Shown: positions 1-8,059, counted from the stretch's first letter. The stretch is 35,434 nt of DNA from Accumulibacter sp. (GCA_031257115.1 JAIRPF010000029.1:1-35434), one strand, 5' to 3'. Notes: generated from the sequence alone by a model not told the origin. A program made the numbers and translations.

Positions 1-14
1 TGATTTTTAGCCGC

Positions 15-64
15 GGGGGGGTGGGGGGATTGTTCCCATGGCCCCCCCCCCCCCCCCCCCCCCC
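15..64. repeat. Homopolymer cluster: G7-T-G6 then C23
   Basis: Bases 15-21 and 23-28 are runs of G, and bases 42-64 are 23 consecutive C. The G and C runs could pair as a hairpin. A run of this length at a window edge may be a slippage-prone tract or a sequencing or assembly artefact at a contig end; the sequence alone cannot decide. Confidence 0.7.
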
Positions 65-290
65 GCAACCGGCCAGCGCCGCGACGAAGGCTCCCACGAT
101 CACCGAACGGGCGAAAAACCGCCAGGGCCGCGCCGTTACGTCTTTATCGTTTCGCAACAACGATCTCGTTTCCATGAACTCCCTCCAATTGCCGAATGAA
201 CGCGGCTCGAACGAACGGCGTTTGGATGAAGACGGACACCGGGAGCCGCCTGCGATGCCATCCTCCGCCGGAACGGTCACTCTATTACTA

Positions 291-340
291 TTGTCTGACA
301 ATATCAACACATTTGTCTTATACTTGGGATAGACTATACG
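291..340 (+). promoter_or_regulatory. Possible promoter with FadR/GntR-type operator for the sugar importer
   Basis: Seen: the interrupted palindrome TTGTC-T-GACAA at 291-301, then TTGTCT (313-318) and TATACG (335-340) spaced 16 bp apart. The palindrome fits the tNGTnnnACNa pattern typical of FadR-subfamily GntR operators. Inference: a sugar-responsive GntR regulator acting just upstream of the -35 box. The start codon is about 230 bp downstream and no regulator gene is in the window, so the assignment is weak. Confidence 0.25.
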
Positions 341-569
341 GCGTTGGCCCGCATCGGCGATTCCGCGATCCTTTCCGGCGGGATCGCTCGCGCGGCTGGC
401 GGGGGCAGGATAGGCAGCGATGCGTCAAAGATCATATTATTCAACGACATAATTGACTTTGTCAGGATGTGGTGTCATGCTAGTTTCGTGTATGGAGTCG
501 ATACGGCAGGGGTCGCGTGAATCGAGAGACGATGTCCAGACAGTCCGGTGGTAGAAGAAAAGGCGGATC

Positions 570-1670
<1,101 letters not shown>

Positions 1671-1701
1671 TTCGTTGTTCATCGGCAGGCGCGTTCGCGC
1701 G

Positions 1702-1731
1702 GATTTTCAGTCAGTTGATTTTCAGTCGGTT
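1702..1731. repeat. 15-bp tandem direct repeat in the ATPase/binding-protein spacer
   Basis: Two adjacent 15-bp units, each starting GATTTTCAGTC, differ at one position. They lie in the leader of the binding-protein gene. They may be an mRNA-processing or operator element, or a chance duplication; no further support is visible. Confidence 0.45.
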
Positions 1732-1772
1732 TTTTCCCACGTAGTTGTTTTTCAATCTCCCAAGGAGGCATC

Positions 1773-3035
1773 ATGAAAAAGAAGTTGATCGCCACCGCGC
1801 TGGTGGCGCTGTCGTCGCTTTGTTTCTCCACCGGCGGTCTGGCGCAGGGCAAGGAAATCCGCGTCCTGCTGGCCAACCATCCCTACGGCGAACTGCTGAA
1901 GGGGGCCATTCCCGAATTTGAAAAATCCACCGGCATCAAGGTCAATTTCGAAAGTCTTCAGGAAAGCCAGTTGACCCAGAAATTGACGACGGAATTCGCC
2001 ACCAAGTCTTCGAGCGTGGACGTGTTCATGACGCGGCCATTGCAGGAAGGCATCATGTTCTCCAAGAACGGCTGGTACGACACGCTCGCCAGTTACGATT
2101 TTTCCGATTATCCCAAGGCAATCATGGGCGTCGCGTCGGGCGCCGACGGCAAGCCGTATCTCGTGCCGCTGGTGACCGAATGGCAGGTGCTCTACTACCG
2201 CAAGGATCTGTTCCAGAAGGCCGGCGTCAAGGTGCCGACCACCTTCGCCGAACTGGAAGAAGCGGCCAAGAAGCTCAACTCCGACGACGTGGCCGGCCTC
2301 GCCTCGCGCGGCAAGGGCGCGGCGGCGGTGACGCAACTCTCCAGCTACATCTATAACTACGGCGGGCGCTATCTCGACCAGGGCAAGGCGGTCTTCGACA
2401 CGCCGCAGGCCGTCGACGCCATCCGCTACTACGGCAAGCTCCTCGGCAACTACGGCCCCAAGGGCGTGACCTCGATGTCGTGGGAAAACATCATGCCGGT
2501 CTTCCAGGCGGGCAAGATCGCCATGTGGACCGACGCCTCGGTGTTCTACGGCCAGATCGTCGACCCGGCCAAGACGCAGATTCCGGCGGAAAACTTCGGC
2601 ATCGCCAATCTCCCGGCGGGGCCGAAAACCAACTCGCCGTTCATCGTCGTCTCGTGGGGCATGGCCGTTTCCGGTCAATCGAAGAACAAGGAGCTGGCGA
2701 ACCAGTTCCTGAACTGGGCGACCAGCAAGGAACTCGCCAAGCGCGGCATGTTGACCAACATCACCATGGCCCGCGTTTCGGCGTGGCAGGACAAGGAAGT
2801 GCTCGCCAAGGTCAATCCCGGCCTGGTTGAAACGCAAGTCTTCGCCGCCCAGAACGGCTACCCCTTCGACCGTCCGTACATGAGCGCCGTCGGCCAGGCG
2901 CGCGACCTGATCGGCGAAGTGGTCATCGAAGCGATCAACACCAAGGGCGAATCGCCGAAACTCGCCGAAATGGCCAAGGAACGCGCCGCCAAGGTCGATG
3001 AATTGCTGAAGGAAGCCGGAGAATACGGGAAGTAA
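1773..3035 (+). CDS. Extracellular solute-binding protein of a carbohydrate ABC transporter
   Basis: Periplasmic receptor of the split importer. Residues 1-24 form a Sec signal peptide (KKK, then a hydrophobic core, then GLA before Gln25), giving a mature protein of about 396 residues, normal for family 1 (COG1653) binding proteins. The sequence is typical of that family: an early [10 protein letters not shown] stretch, the [21 protein letters not shown] segment, and a later W/G-rich hinge region. AAGGAGG lies just before the ATG. A strong terminator follows, so it probably accumulates as the main product of a two-gene unit with the ATPase, as receptors of this class usually exceed the membrane subunits. 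Ligand unknown; sugar or polyol is the likeliest class. Confidence 0.88.
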   Translation: MKKKLIATALVALSSLCFSTGGLAQGKEIRVLLANHPYGELLKGAIPEFEKSTGIKVNFESLQESQLTQKLTTEFATKSSSVDVFMTRPLQEGIMFSKNGWYDTLASYDFSDYPKAIMGVASGADGKPYLVPLVTEWQVLYYRKDLFQKAGVKVPTTFAELEEAAKKLNSDDVAGLASRGKGAAAVTQLSSYIYNYGGRYLDQGKAVFDTPQAVDAIRYYGKLLGNYGPKGVTSMSWENIMPVFQAGKIAMWTDASVFYGQIVDPAKTQIPAENFGIANLPAGPKTNSPFIVVSWGMAVSGQSKNKELANQFLNWATSKELAKRGMLTNITMARVSAWQDKEVLAKVNPGLVETQVFAAQNGYPFDRPYMSAVGQARDLIGEVVIEAINTKGESPKLAEMAKERAAKVDELLKEAGEYGK

Positions 3036-3051
3036 TTGGCTGGCTTGCGCG

Positions 3052-3085
3052 AACCCACTCCCCTGTTGGGGAGTGGGTTTCTTTT
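3052..3085 (+). terminator. Rho-independent terminator after the binding-protein gene
   Basis: A perfect 12-bp stem (3052-3063 with 3068-3079), loop TGTT, then TCTTTT. It is 16 bases after the stop codon and is the strongest intrinsic terminator in the window. It separates the ATPase/receptor genes from the accessory DNA and from their permeases. Confidence 0.9.
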
Positions 3086-3109
3086 CCACGCGGGCATAAT
3101 TTCACGCCA

Positions 3110-3169
3110 GACTAACAAACCATTTAAGCCGACGCCGCTTCGTGGCGCAGCTTGACTTGAGCGTTAGGC
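3110..3169 (+). other. attC: Integron attC site (59-base element)
   Basis: Seen: R'' box GACTAAC at 3110-3116 and R' box GTTAGGC at 3163-3169 (consensus GTTRRRY), 60 bp overall. The interior folds as AAGC/GCTT arms around a CGCC/GGCG hairpin with an unequal CGA versus CA interruption, matching the extrahelical-base design of attC sites. The core AAGCCGACGCCGCTTCG is typical of many environmental cassettes. Known: IntI recombinase cuts within the R' box. No intI gene and no second attC were seen, so this is a lone cassette end, probably inserted at a secondary site or left from a lost array. Confidence 0.8.
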
Positions 3170-3201
3170 TCCTACAAACCATTTTGACGAAGGAGCAGAA
3201 A

Positions 3202-3645
3202 ATGAATACAAACAAGAAAACGAGAGTCGCAATCGTAGCAAGTATTTGTTTGATGATATTCCTTGCCTGCCTGCAAGATACAATCCATGCCGCAGAAAGT
3301 ATTTCTAGCGGACAAGAAAATATACAAAACGCATTGTATATTGAGTTCACCTATCAAAACACGGGTAAAACCGTAAATGTCAACGGCGTTAATGTGCAAT
3401 CCGTGAAATTAAGTGGTTTCATCCTTAAAAATACCGAAACAAACCAAGAGATAAAATATAAAAAACTTATTATTGATGGCCGCGCGGTCATTGGTTCTCG
3501 TGTTTATGCCGAACCGGGGATAAGTGGAATGAACGTAGTTGAGTTTTCATTTAACAATGGAAAATATATAAAATTTTCTGCCCCCATGAAGGGCGCGATA
3601 TCAAAAAAATATGCACTCAAAAATGGGACGTTAACTTTATGGTAA
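3202..3645 (+). CDS. Hypothetical secreted protein of an integron-cassette type
   Basis: 147 residues. The start at 3202 was chosen because AAGGAG precedes it by six bases and a signal peptide follows directly (NTNKK, a hydrophobic core to about residue 24, probable cleavage after TIHA). A longer in-frame start exists at 3142 but would place this signal inside the protein. The rest is beta-rich in appearance, with many Asn, Lys and Ile residues and no family I recognise. Base composition is clearly more AT-rich than every neighbour, and the gene starts 32 bp after an attC site. Both suggest acquisition as a gene cassette. Its own trailing attC is missing. Confidence 0.65.
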   Translation: MNTNKKTRVAIVASICLMIFLACLQDTIHAAESISSGQENIQNALYIEFTYQNTGKTVNVNGVNVQSVKLSGFILKNTETNQEIKYKKLIIDGRAVIGSRVYAEPGISGMNVVEFSFNNGKYIKFSAPMKGAISKKYALKNGTLTLW

Positions 3646-3670
3646 TCTCTCCGCAAAATAGCCCGCACAG

Positions 3671-3705
3671 GTTGGGGTGAGCGAAGCGAACCCAACACAT
3701 TGCCC
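3671..3705 (+). repeat. Palindromic GTTGGG...CCCAAC repeat, copy 1
   Basis: Seen: GTTGGGGTGAGCGAAGCG followed by AACCCAAC, an interrupted palindrome, then ACATTGCCC. It lies 25 bp after the stop of the cassette-like gene. A diverged copy with the same ACATTGCCC tail is at 4462-4497 and a third, inverted in orientation, at 4585-4611. This is a REP-like dispersed repeat. Confidence 0.7.
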
Positions 3706-3774
3706 TTGGCGATATACTACCCTGTATCGATCGCATGAACGTTTGAAGGCAACACACCATGAGCGAAACGATTT
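3706..3774 (+). repeat. Duplicated gene leader, copy 1 (second copy 5046-5113)
   Basis: About 69 bp share CTACCCTGTATC, ATCGCAT, a purine-rich ribosome site, ACACCATGAGCGAA and the next few codons with 5046-5113. Both copies therefore end inside the start of a small ORF whose product begins Met-Ser-Glu. The conservation spans the likely promoter or ribosome-site area. The most economical reading is that two related small genes, or one duplicated gene, once lay here. Confidence 0.65.
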
Positions 3775-3893
3775 GCGCGCGGCGAGACAATGGCCGCTAC
3801 GGAAGTAAGGATGAAGCCGTCTTTGTTTGTTTTCTTATCGAAAGCCAGCGACGGGCACGTGCCCCCCGAAAGCCAGACCGGCTTTCATCGTGA
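3759..3893 (+). CDS. Small ORF with the duplicated leader, possibly degenerate
   Basis: 44 codons from an ATG in the duplicated leader, 17 bp before the DUF4160 gene. Only the first residues (MSE.I) match the start of the 55-residue product at 5098. The rest is rich in Arg and Lys and resembles no family I know. It is either a decayed antitoxin-type gene or a short leader peptide for the gene pair that follows. The leader match is the only support for translation. Confidence 0.3.
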   Translation: MSETICARRDNGRYGSKDEAVFVCFLIESQRRARAPRKPDRLSS

Positions 3894-3910
3894 CGGAAAG
3901 GCCGCGCCGG

Positions 3911-4171
3911 ATGCCAACCATCAGTACGTTTTACGGAATTCTGATCCAGATGTTCTGGAACGATCACGCTCCACCTCATTTCCATGCGCTGTATGCGGAG
4001 CATGAAGCGCTGATCGACATCCGGACTCTGGACATCCTGGAGGGCGAGATGCCCCGGCGGGCGCTCGCCTTGATTCTCGAATGGACGCAGGAACATCGCG
4101 CCGAACTCATGGAAGATTGGAAACTATGCGCACAGAATCGGCAGCCCAACAAGATTCGCCCTTTGCCTTGA
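3911..4171 (+). CDS. DUF4160 domain protein
   Basis: 86 residues, the full length of a stand-alone DUF4160 protein. Family features seen: the opening MPTIS.FYGI, the motif FWNDHAPPHFHA at residues 15-26, the IDIRTLDILEG segment, and ending W.QEHRAELMEDWKLC. DUF4160 genes are often found directly upstream of DUF2442 genes, as here, and the pair has been suggested to be toxin-antitoxin-like, but no activity is established. The DUF2442 frame begins inside its 3' end. The ribosome site (GGAAAGG) is weak and rather far away, so coupling to the small ORF before it is possible. Confidence 0.8.
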   Translation: MPTISTFYGILIQMFWNDHAPPHFHALYAEHEALIDIRTLDILEGEMPRRALALILEWTQEHRAELMEDWKLCAQNRQPNKIRPLP

Positions 4172-4461
4172 CGCCTTCCATCCAGCCGCGTATGCCGTGG
4201 CGCGTGGCGGCGGTGGAAGCCCGGCCTGGGTTTCGGCTGTACGTCCGGTTCGTAGACGGCGCCGAGGGAACGGTGGACTTGGCGGCTCTCGTTCAGTCAT
4301 CACGCGCCGGGGTTTTCGCTTCCCTTGCCGATCCTGCGCTTTTCGCCCAGGCGCGCGTCGAGTATGGCGCGGTAACGTGGCCTGGCGAAATCGACCTGGC
4401 CCCAGACGCGATGTATGCCGGGATCAAGAAAGCTGGAACGTGGGTATTGCAACCCGCATAA
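4126..4461 (+). CDS. DUF2442 domain protein
   Basis: 111 residues. The DUF2442 core runs from about residue 27 (WRVAAVEARPGFRLYVRFVDG) through EGTVDLAAL, GVFASLADPALFAQ and VTWPGEIDLAPDAMYA. The first ~25 residues are an N-terminal extension that exists only because the gene overlaps DUF4160 by 46 bp; an internal start at Met28 would give a core-only protein. The overlap implies coupled translation and a shared function. Function is unknown: partners of DUF4160 in putative toxin-antitoxin or regulatory pairs. A palindromic repeat starts at its stop codon. Confidence 0.78.
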   Translation: MRTESAAQQDSPFALTPSIQPRMPWRVAAVEARPGFRLYVRFVDGAEGTVDLAALVQSSRAGVFASLADPALFAQARVEYGAVTWPGEIDLAPDAMYAGIKKAGTWVLQPA

Positions 4462-4497
4462 GTTGGGATAAGCGAAGCGCTCCACAACACATTGCCC
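4462..4497 (+). repeat. Palindromic repeat, copy 2
   Basis: Same element as at 3671-3705, sharing AGCGAAGCG and the tail CAACACATTGCCC, but with several changes that weaken the palindrome. It begins right at the DUF2442 stop codon. As at copy 1, the repeat marks a gene end. Confidence 0.6.
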
Positions 4498-4584
4498 ATA
4501 TATTTCGGGATTTTTTTGACGCAGACAGCTTGCGAGTCAACGAAATGAATCCAAACGCAAGCGGATATGAATTGACGCCCAAAT

Positions 4585-4611
4585 GTTGGGGTTCGCTACG
4601 CCCACCCCAAC
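4585..4611. repeat. Palindromic repeat, copy 3 (inverted)
   Basis: GTTGGGG, TTCGCTACGCCC, ACCCCAAC: the reverse-complement form of the family seen at 3671 and 4462, with a perfect GTTGGGG/CCCCAAC stem. The surrounding bases 4498-4636 contain no other gene or structure that I can support. Confidence 0.55.
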
Positions 4612-4636
4612 CCATGCGACTATGCGACAGTCTTCC

Positions 4637-4801
4637 GCCCGTCATTCCAGCGAAAGCGGGAATCCAGCAGCGTACCTCCGGCGCGAAGCGTCGCATTATT
4701 GATTTGCCGCCCTTCGGCAGGAAAGAACGAACTGGATTCCCGCTTTCGCGGGAATGACGCATGGCACCGTAGTCGGGGTTGGAGCAAAATGGAAACCAGG
4801 C
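4637..4801. repeat. dRS3-flanked repeat unit, copy A
   Basis: About 165 bp, nearly identical to 4872-5037. Seen: an ATTCC..-N8-GGGAAT palindrome at 4645-4664 and a perfect one near 4736-4755 in opposite sense, so the core of about 120 bp has inverted ends (GTCATTCC ... GGAATGAC). Inside are CTCCGGCGCGAAGCG and GCCCTTCGG. ATTCCC-N8-GGGAAT is the dRS3 pattern known from Neisseria. No coding content is supported. Confidence 0.75.
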
Positions 4802-4871
4802 AAAACGCGAAGCCTCCATCGTTACGAGGAAAGCCTCATGACACTTCACATCTCACGTCTCGCAGGCTGTC

Positions 4872-5037
4872 GCCCGTCATTCCCGCGAAAGCGGGAATCC
4901 AGGAGCGTGCCTCCGGCGCGAAGCGTCGCATTATTGATTTGGCGCCCTTCGGGCAGGAAAGAACAAACTGGATTCCCGCTTTCGCGGGAATGACACATGG
5001 CACCGTAGTCGAGGTTGGGGCAAAGTGGAAACCCGGC
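4872..5037. repeat. dRS3-flanked repeat unit, copy B
   Basis: Direct repeat of copy A, offset 235-236 bp, with a handful of substitutions and one extra G in CCCTTCGGG. Both end palindromes are perfect here. About 50 bp from its left end are shared with the terminal arms of the element at 34945-35310, so the elements belong to one family. Confidence 0.75.
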
Positions 5038-5045
5038 TTATGGAC

Positions 5046-5113
5046 TTGGTGATGTGCTACCCTGTATCAATCGCATAAATGGCTTGAGGGCGACACCATG
5101 AGCGAAGCAATTT
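5046..5113 (+). repeat. Duplicated gene leader, copy 2
   Basis: Matches 3706-3774 with one indel; see that entry. Here the leader has a better ribosome site (GAGGG about 8 bases before the ATG) and leads into a 55-codon ORF. Confidence 0.65.
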
Positions 5114-5265
5114 TTACCGCAAAGGCCGGCAACCCCGCCGCCGCGCGGGCGGAAGCGGCTCAATATGATGCTTGGTTCCGTCATCAAGCGCAAACCGGCC
5201 CGAACGCGACCCGCGCCGGCGAATGGATGACGTCCGGGAAAGTGAAGACCGATGCCGAAACCTGA
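5098..5265 (+). CDS. Small antitoxin-like (stability-determinant) ORF, probably truncated
   Basis: 55 residues. The stretch AEAAQYDAWFR at residues 18-28 resembles the YDxWFR signature of stability-determinant antitoxins, and ANATRAGEWM..GKV..DAE-like text follows in the usual place. The usual Arg-rich C-terminal tail is absent because a stop follows DAET, so it may be a truncated remnant. No toxin gene is next to it; the transporter permease follows after 69 bp. The family assignment rests on memory of short motifs and is tentative. Confidence 0.4.
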   Translation: MSEAIFTAKAGNPAAARAEAAQYDAWFRHQAQTGPNATRAGEWMTSGKVKTDAET

Positions 5266-5296
5266 CGCACTGAAACTCAAACCACTGGCCTTTTCA

Positions 5297-5325
5297 CCCT
5301 TCCCCATTCCCCCTTCTCCCTTCCC
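5297..5325 (-). repeat. C-tract (minus-strand quadruplex motif) before the permease start
   Basis: Five C runs of 3-5 bases separated by TT, ATT, TTCT and TT, so the minus strand fits G3+N1-7 four-tract quadruplex rules. The tract ends nine bases before the permease ATG and takes the place where a Shine-Dalgarno site would lie. A near-identical tract ends just before the ddl start at 21427. Confidence 0.7.
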
Positions 5326-5334
5326 TAAAAAACC

Positions 5335-6213
5335 ATGTTCCACTCCAACTTCCTCGAACGCCATCTGCGCATCCTGTTCCCCCTCCCGGCGCTGATTTTC
5401 ATCGCCCTGCTGATGATTTTCCCCGTGCTTTACACGTTGGGACTGAGTTTCACCAACTGGAACCTGACTTCGGGGATGCCGCTGAGCTTTGCCGGCCTGC
5501 GCGGCTATGCGCGGGTGTTGACCGAGCCGCGTTTTCTCGACGCGGTGTGGCGGACTTTCTATTTCACCGTTTTCGCGGTCGCAGCCGAAACCTTCCTCGG
5601 CGTCGCCGCCGCCCTCGTCCTGAACCGGGCCTTCGTGGGGAAAAGCCTGGCCAAGCTCCTGCTGCTGCTGCCGCTCGTGGCCACGCCGGTGGCCGTGGGC
5701 ATCGTGTTCAATCTGTTTTACGATCCGACGATCGGGCTGGCCAATTTCGTCCTGAAATCGCTGGGGCTTCCCCAGGGGCATTGGGTTTCGCACGCCGATT
5801 CCGTGTTGCCTTCGCTGATCATCGTCGACGTCTGGCAATGGACGCCGATGATTACCCTGATCGTCCTCGCCGGACTGGCGGGGCTGTCGGACGAGCCGGT
5901 GGAAGCGGCGCGGGTCGACGGCGCGAGCGAGTGGCAGATTCTGCGCCACGTGACGATTCCCATGGTGATGCCGGTGATCCTCACGGCGATGATCCTGCGC
6001 CTGATCGACGCCCTGAAAACCTTCGACATCATTTTTGCGATGACCGGCGGCGGTCCGGGATACGCCTCGGAGACCCTGAACATTCTCGGATTCAAATACA
6101 GTTTCGAATACTTCCGCATGGGGCAGGCCTCGGTCATCCTGGTGGCGCTGTTCCTGATCGTTTTCCTGTGCAGCCTGGGAATCATGAAGCTGCGCGCGTC
6201 ATCCGAAATCTGA
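5335..6213 (+). CDS. CUT1 sugar ABC transporter permease (MalF/UgpA type)
   Basis: Inner-membrane channel half, 292 residues with six predicted helices beginning at about residue 12. The ATPase-docking EAA loop is at residues 190-209 (EAARVDGASEWQILRHVTIP), with the conserved Gly196 and Pro209. Its length fits MalF-type subunits lacking the long E. coli MalF periplasmic domain. It pairs with the second permease 13 bp downstream and, most probably, with the ATPase and receptor at 570-3035. There is no Shine-Dalgarno site before the ATG, only the C-tract at 5297-5325 and TAAAAAACC. No promoter is obvious after the upstream terminator, so its expression is an open point. Confidence 0.88.
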   Translation: MFHSNFLERHLRILFPLPALIFIALLMIFPVLYTLGLSFTNWNLTSGMPLSFAGLRGYARVLTEPRFLDAVWRTFYFTVFAVAAETFLGVAAALVLNRAFVGKSLAKLLLLLPLVATPVAVGIVFNLFYDPTIGLANFVLKSLGLPQGHWVSHADSVLPSLIIVDVWQWTPMITLIVLAGLAGLSDEPVEAARVDGASEWQILRHVTIPMVMPVILTAMILRLIDALKTFDIIFAMTGGGPGYASETLNILGFKYSFEYFRMGQASVILVALFLIVFLCSLGIMKLRASSEI

Positions 6214-6226
6214 AACGGGGCCTGGG

Positions 6227-7042
6227 ATGAAAAACCGATTGCTCTCCAACATCCTGTTCTACCTGCTGGTGATCGTCATGGCGCTGGTGGTGCTGTTCCC
6301 TTTCCTGTGGATGCTCTCCTCGTCCTTCAAGACGCAGGTCGACATCATTTCGTGGCCGCCGAAAATCCTGTTCGAGCCGACGCTGCGAAATTACGCGCGG
6401 GTATTCGAGGAACAGGATTTCCTGAAATATTTCATCAACTCGACGATCGTCGGCGGCCTGGCGGTGGTCTTCTCCCTGCTGCTGGGGCTGCCGGCGGCCT
6501 ACACGATTTCGCGCTACGCGCAGAAGAAACTGGCGGTGTTCATCCTGCTGGCGCGCCTGATGCCGGGCATTTCCTTCCTGATGCCGTGGTACGTCATTTT
6601 CTCCCGCCTCAATCTGATGGACAGCTACGTCGCCCTGGTCCTTTCGCACATGCTGATCGCGCTGCCGATCGTGGTCTGGATCATGGCCTCGTATTTCAAC
6701 TCGATCCCGACCGAGATGGAGGAATCGGCCATGGTCGACGGAGCGACGCGCCAGTACGCCTTCCTCAAGATCATCCTGCCGCTTTCCGGCCCCGGCATCA
6801 TCACCGCGACGACGCTGTCGTTCATCTTTTCCTGGAACAATTTCATGTTCTCGCAAGTATTGAGCATGGAGAAAACCAAGACGCTGCCGATCGCCGTCTA
6901 TAACTTCGTCTCCTACGCCGAGGTCGACTGGGGCGGCGTGATGGCCGCCGCCGTCGCCATCATGGCGCCCGCCATCATCCTGACGATGATCTTCCAGAAA
7001 TACGTTGTGAAGGGCCTGACGATGGGAGCCATCAAGGGCTGA
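6227..7042 (+). CDS. CUT1 sugar ABC transporter permease (MalG/UgpE type)
   Basis: Second channel half, 271 residues, usual for MalG/UgpE. The first helix spans about residues 8-30, followed by the family text LWMLSSSFKT. The EAA loop is at residues 165-185 (EESAMVDGATRQYAFLKIILP), and the conserved FSWNNF and C-terminal QKYVVKGLTMGAIKG are present. The start follows the first permease by 13 bp. A terminator-like hairpin follows immediately. This completes a four-subunit importer whose genes now lie in two blocks. Confidence 0.9.
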   Translation: MKNRLLSNILFYLLVIVMALVVLFPFLWMLSSSFKTQVDIISWPPKILFEPTLRNYARVFEEQDFLKYFINSTIVGGLAVVFSLLLGLPAAYTISRYAQKKLAVFILLARLMPGISFLMPWYVIFSRLNLMDSYVALVLSHMLIALPIVVWIMASYFNSIPTEMEESAMVDGATRQYAFLKIILPLSGPGIITATTLSFIFSWNNFMFSQVLSMEKTKTLPIAVYNFVSYAEVDWGGVMAAAVAIMAPAIILTMIFQKYVVKGLTMGAIKG

Positions 7043-7068
7043 AACCGGCGGCGCGCCCCGCCGGGTTT
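7042..7068 (+). terminator. Terminator-like hairpin after the permeases
   Basis: 7-bp perfect stem CCGGCGG (7045-7051) with CCGCCGG (7058-7064), flanked by AAA and GTTT. The T run is short, so termination may be partial. It separates the permeases from the tRNA promoter that begins at its 3' edge. Confidence 0.6.
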
Positions 7069-7095
7069 GTCGATCCCGGCCGCTTCTGCTAGAAT
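7067..7095 (+). promoter_or_regulatory. Sigma-70 promoter of tRNA-Ser
   Basis: TTGTCG (7067-7072), 17-bp spacer, TAGAAT (7090-7095), ending 10 bases before the first base of the tRNA. Good boxes, ideal spacing and the position make this one of the clearest promoters in the window. Confidence 0.75.
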
Positions 7096-7105
7096 CTGCC
7101 CTCCC

Positions 7106-7196
7106 GGAGAGATGGATGAGTGGTTTAAGTCGCACGCCTGGAAAGCGTGTTTAGGGTAAATCCCTAACGGGGGTTCGAATCCCCCTCTCTCCGCCA
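7106..7196 (+). tRNA. tRNA-Ser (anticodon GGA)
   Basis: 91 bases with encoded CCA. The acceptor stem GGAGAGA (7106-7112) pairs with TCTCTCC (7186-7192). The anticodon stem CACGC/GCGTG encloses loop CTGGAAA with anticodon GGA at 7140-7142. A long variable arm (TTAGGG...TCCCTAA), as in class II tRNAs, and the T-loop GTTCGAATC are present. It reads UCC and UCU codons. Its 3' end is the kind of site used by P4-type integrases, and an integrase remnant begins about 125 bp downstream. Confidence 0.97.
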
Positions 7197-7321
7197 AGTA
7201 ACAATCCGGGAAATTCCGAAGAAGGCCGGAAATCCAAGTAAAATCATGGTTTCCGGTCTTTTTCTTGTCCGAAGCATTCCGAGATATTCCTTGAAAGTCA
7301 GGCGTTTTTGGGTGTCATGGC

Positions 7322-8005
7322 GGGTATCGTTGGCGAATGAAATACCGCTACGACGGCAAGGCGTACTTGAGGACCTTCGGCGCTTATTCAAAGATCAGCC
7401 TGGAAGAAGCCCGCGATCGACGTGAAGAAACCCGAAAACGGTTGGCCGGCGGGATTGATCCGGCGCTAGAGAAGCGGGCGGCCAGGACGGCACGGGTGGC
7501 GCAAAAAGGAGCCAGGCACGCGAAAGAAGCCAACACTTTCCTGGAAGATAGCCGAAAACTGGCGGGGAGTGTGGAAAATCCATGTTGCTCCGCAAGCGGG
7601 AAAGGAAATCCGGGTGAACCTGGAGCGCGGCCTTGCGCAAGGCCAAGGCGGCGATCTCTCTGATTTCCAAATATACCAAACAGAACGATCGCGGCGCTAC
7701 GCAAAACCCCGTGATGGGCTTCGACCGCGCACCTTCCGGAAATTCGGCGTAAAAGCGATGGGCTACGACACACGGATCGAAATGACCGGACATGGTTTCC
7801 GGGCGATGGTCTATACCCCGCCGCGGGAAAAACTCAAATATCCGAAAGGGGTTGTCGATTTCCAGTTGGCACACGGGCATGGCGAAGATTGCTACAAAGG
7901 CGCACATGCCTGAATGACCTCCCGTGATCAGCGTGTGGAAATGATGCGGCTTGGATGGACTATCTGGACAAGCTCAAGGCTAGCGCGGACGTGATTCCGT
8001 TGCGC
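7322..8005 (+). pseudogene. Decayed P4-type tyrosine integrase
   Basis: Three blocks in two frames match a P4-like integrase. Block 1 (about 7322-7560): WRMKYRYDGK, FGAYSKISLEEARDRR and GIDPALEKR, the arm-binding N-terminal region, lacking its first ~50 residues. Block 2 in another frame (about 7545-7660): ENWRGVWKIHVAP, resembling the start of the core-binding domain. Block 3 (about 7750-7910): AMGYDTRIEMTGHGFRAM, containing the HGFR catalytic motif, then QLAHGHGED. The tail, DYLDKLKASADVIPL, is found at about 7958-8005. Most of the catalytic domain, including the first Arg and probably the Tyr, is deleted. Its place next to tRNA-Ser fits an integrated element that has decayed. Confidence 0.8.
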
Positions 8006-8059
8006 ACGGTGGCGCAGGGTATGTCCGCATGGCGTTTTCAGCGATGGGAGGAAACTATA

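Larger units (their letters stand above)
1..569. other. Intergenic leader region with no supported gene
   Basis: No reading frame here has a recognisable protein; those present are short and low in complexity. The left edge is an extreme homopolymer stretch. A possible promoter and an operator-like palindrome lie around 291-340. The Shine-Dalgarno-like AGGCGG at 561-566 belongs to the ATPase gene that follows. Any gene to the left is outside the window. Confidence 0.5.

Noticed and set aside
3646-3710. A closing attC after the cassette-like ORF
   Set aside because: There is no GTTRRRY/RYYYAAC pair. The GTTGGG...CCCAAC palindrome here belongs to the dispersed repeat family.
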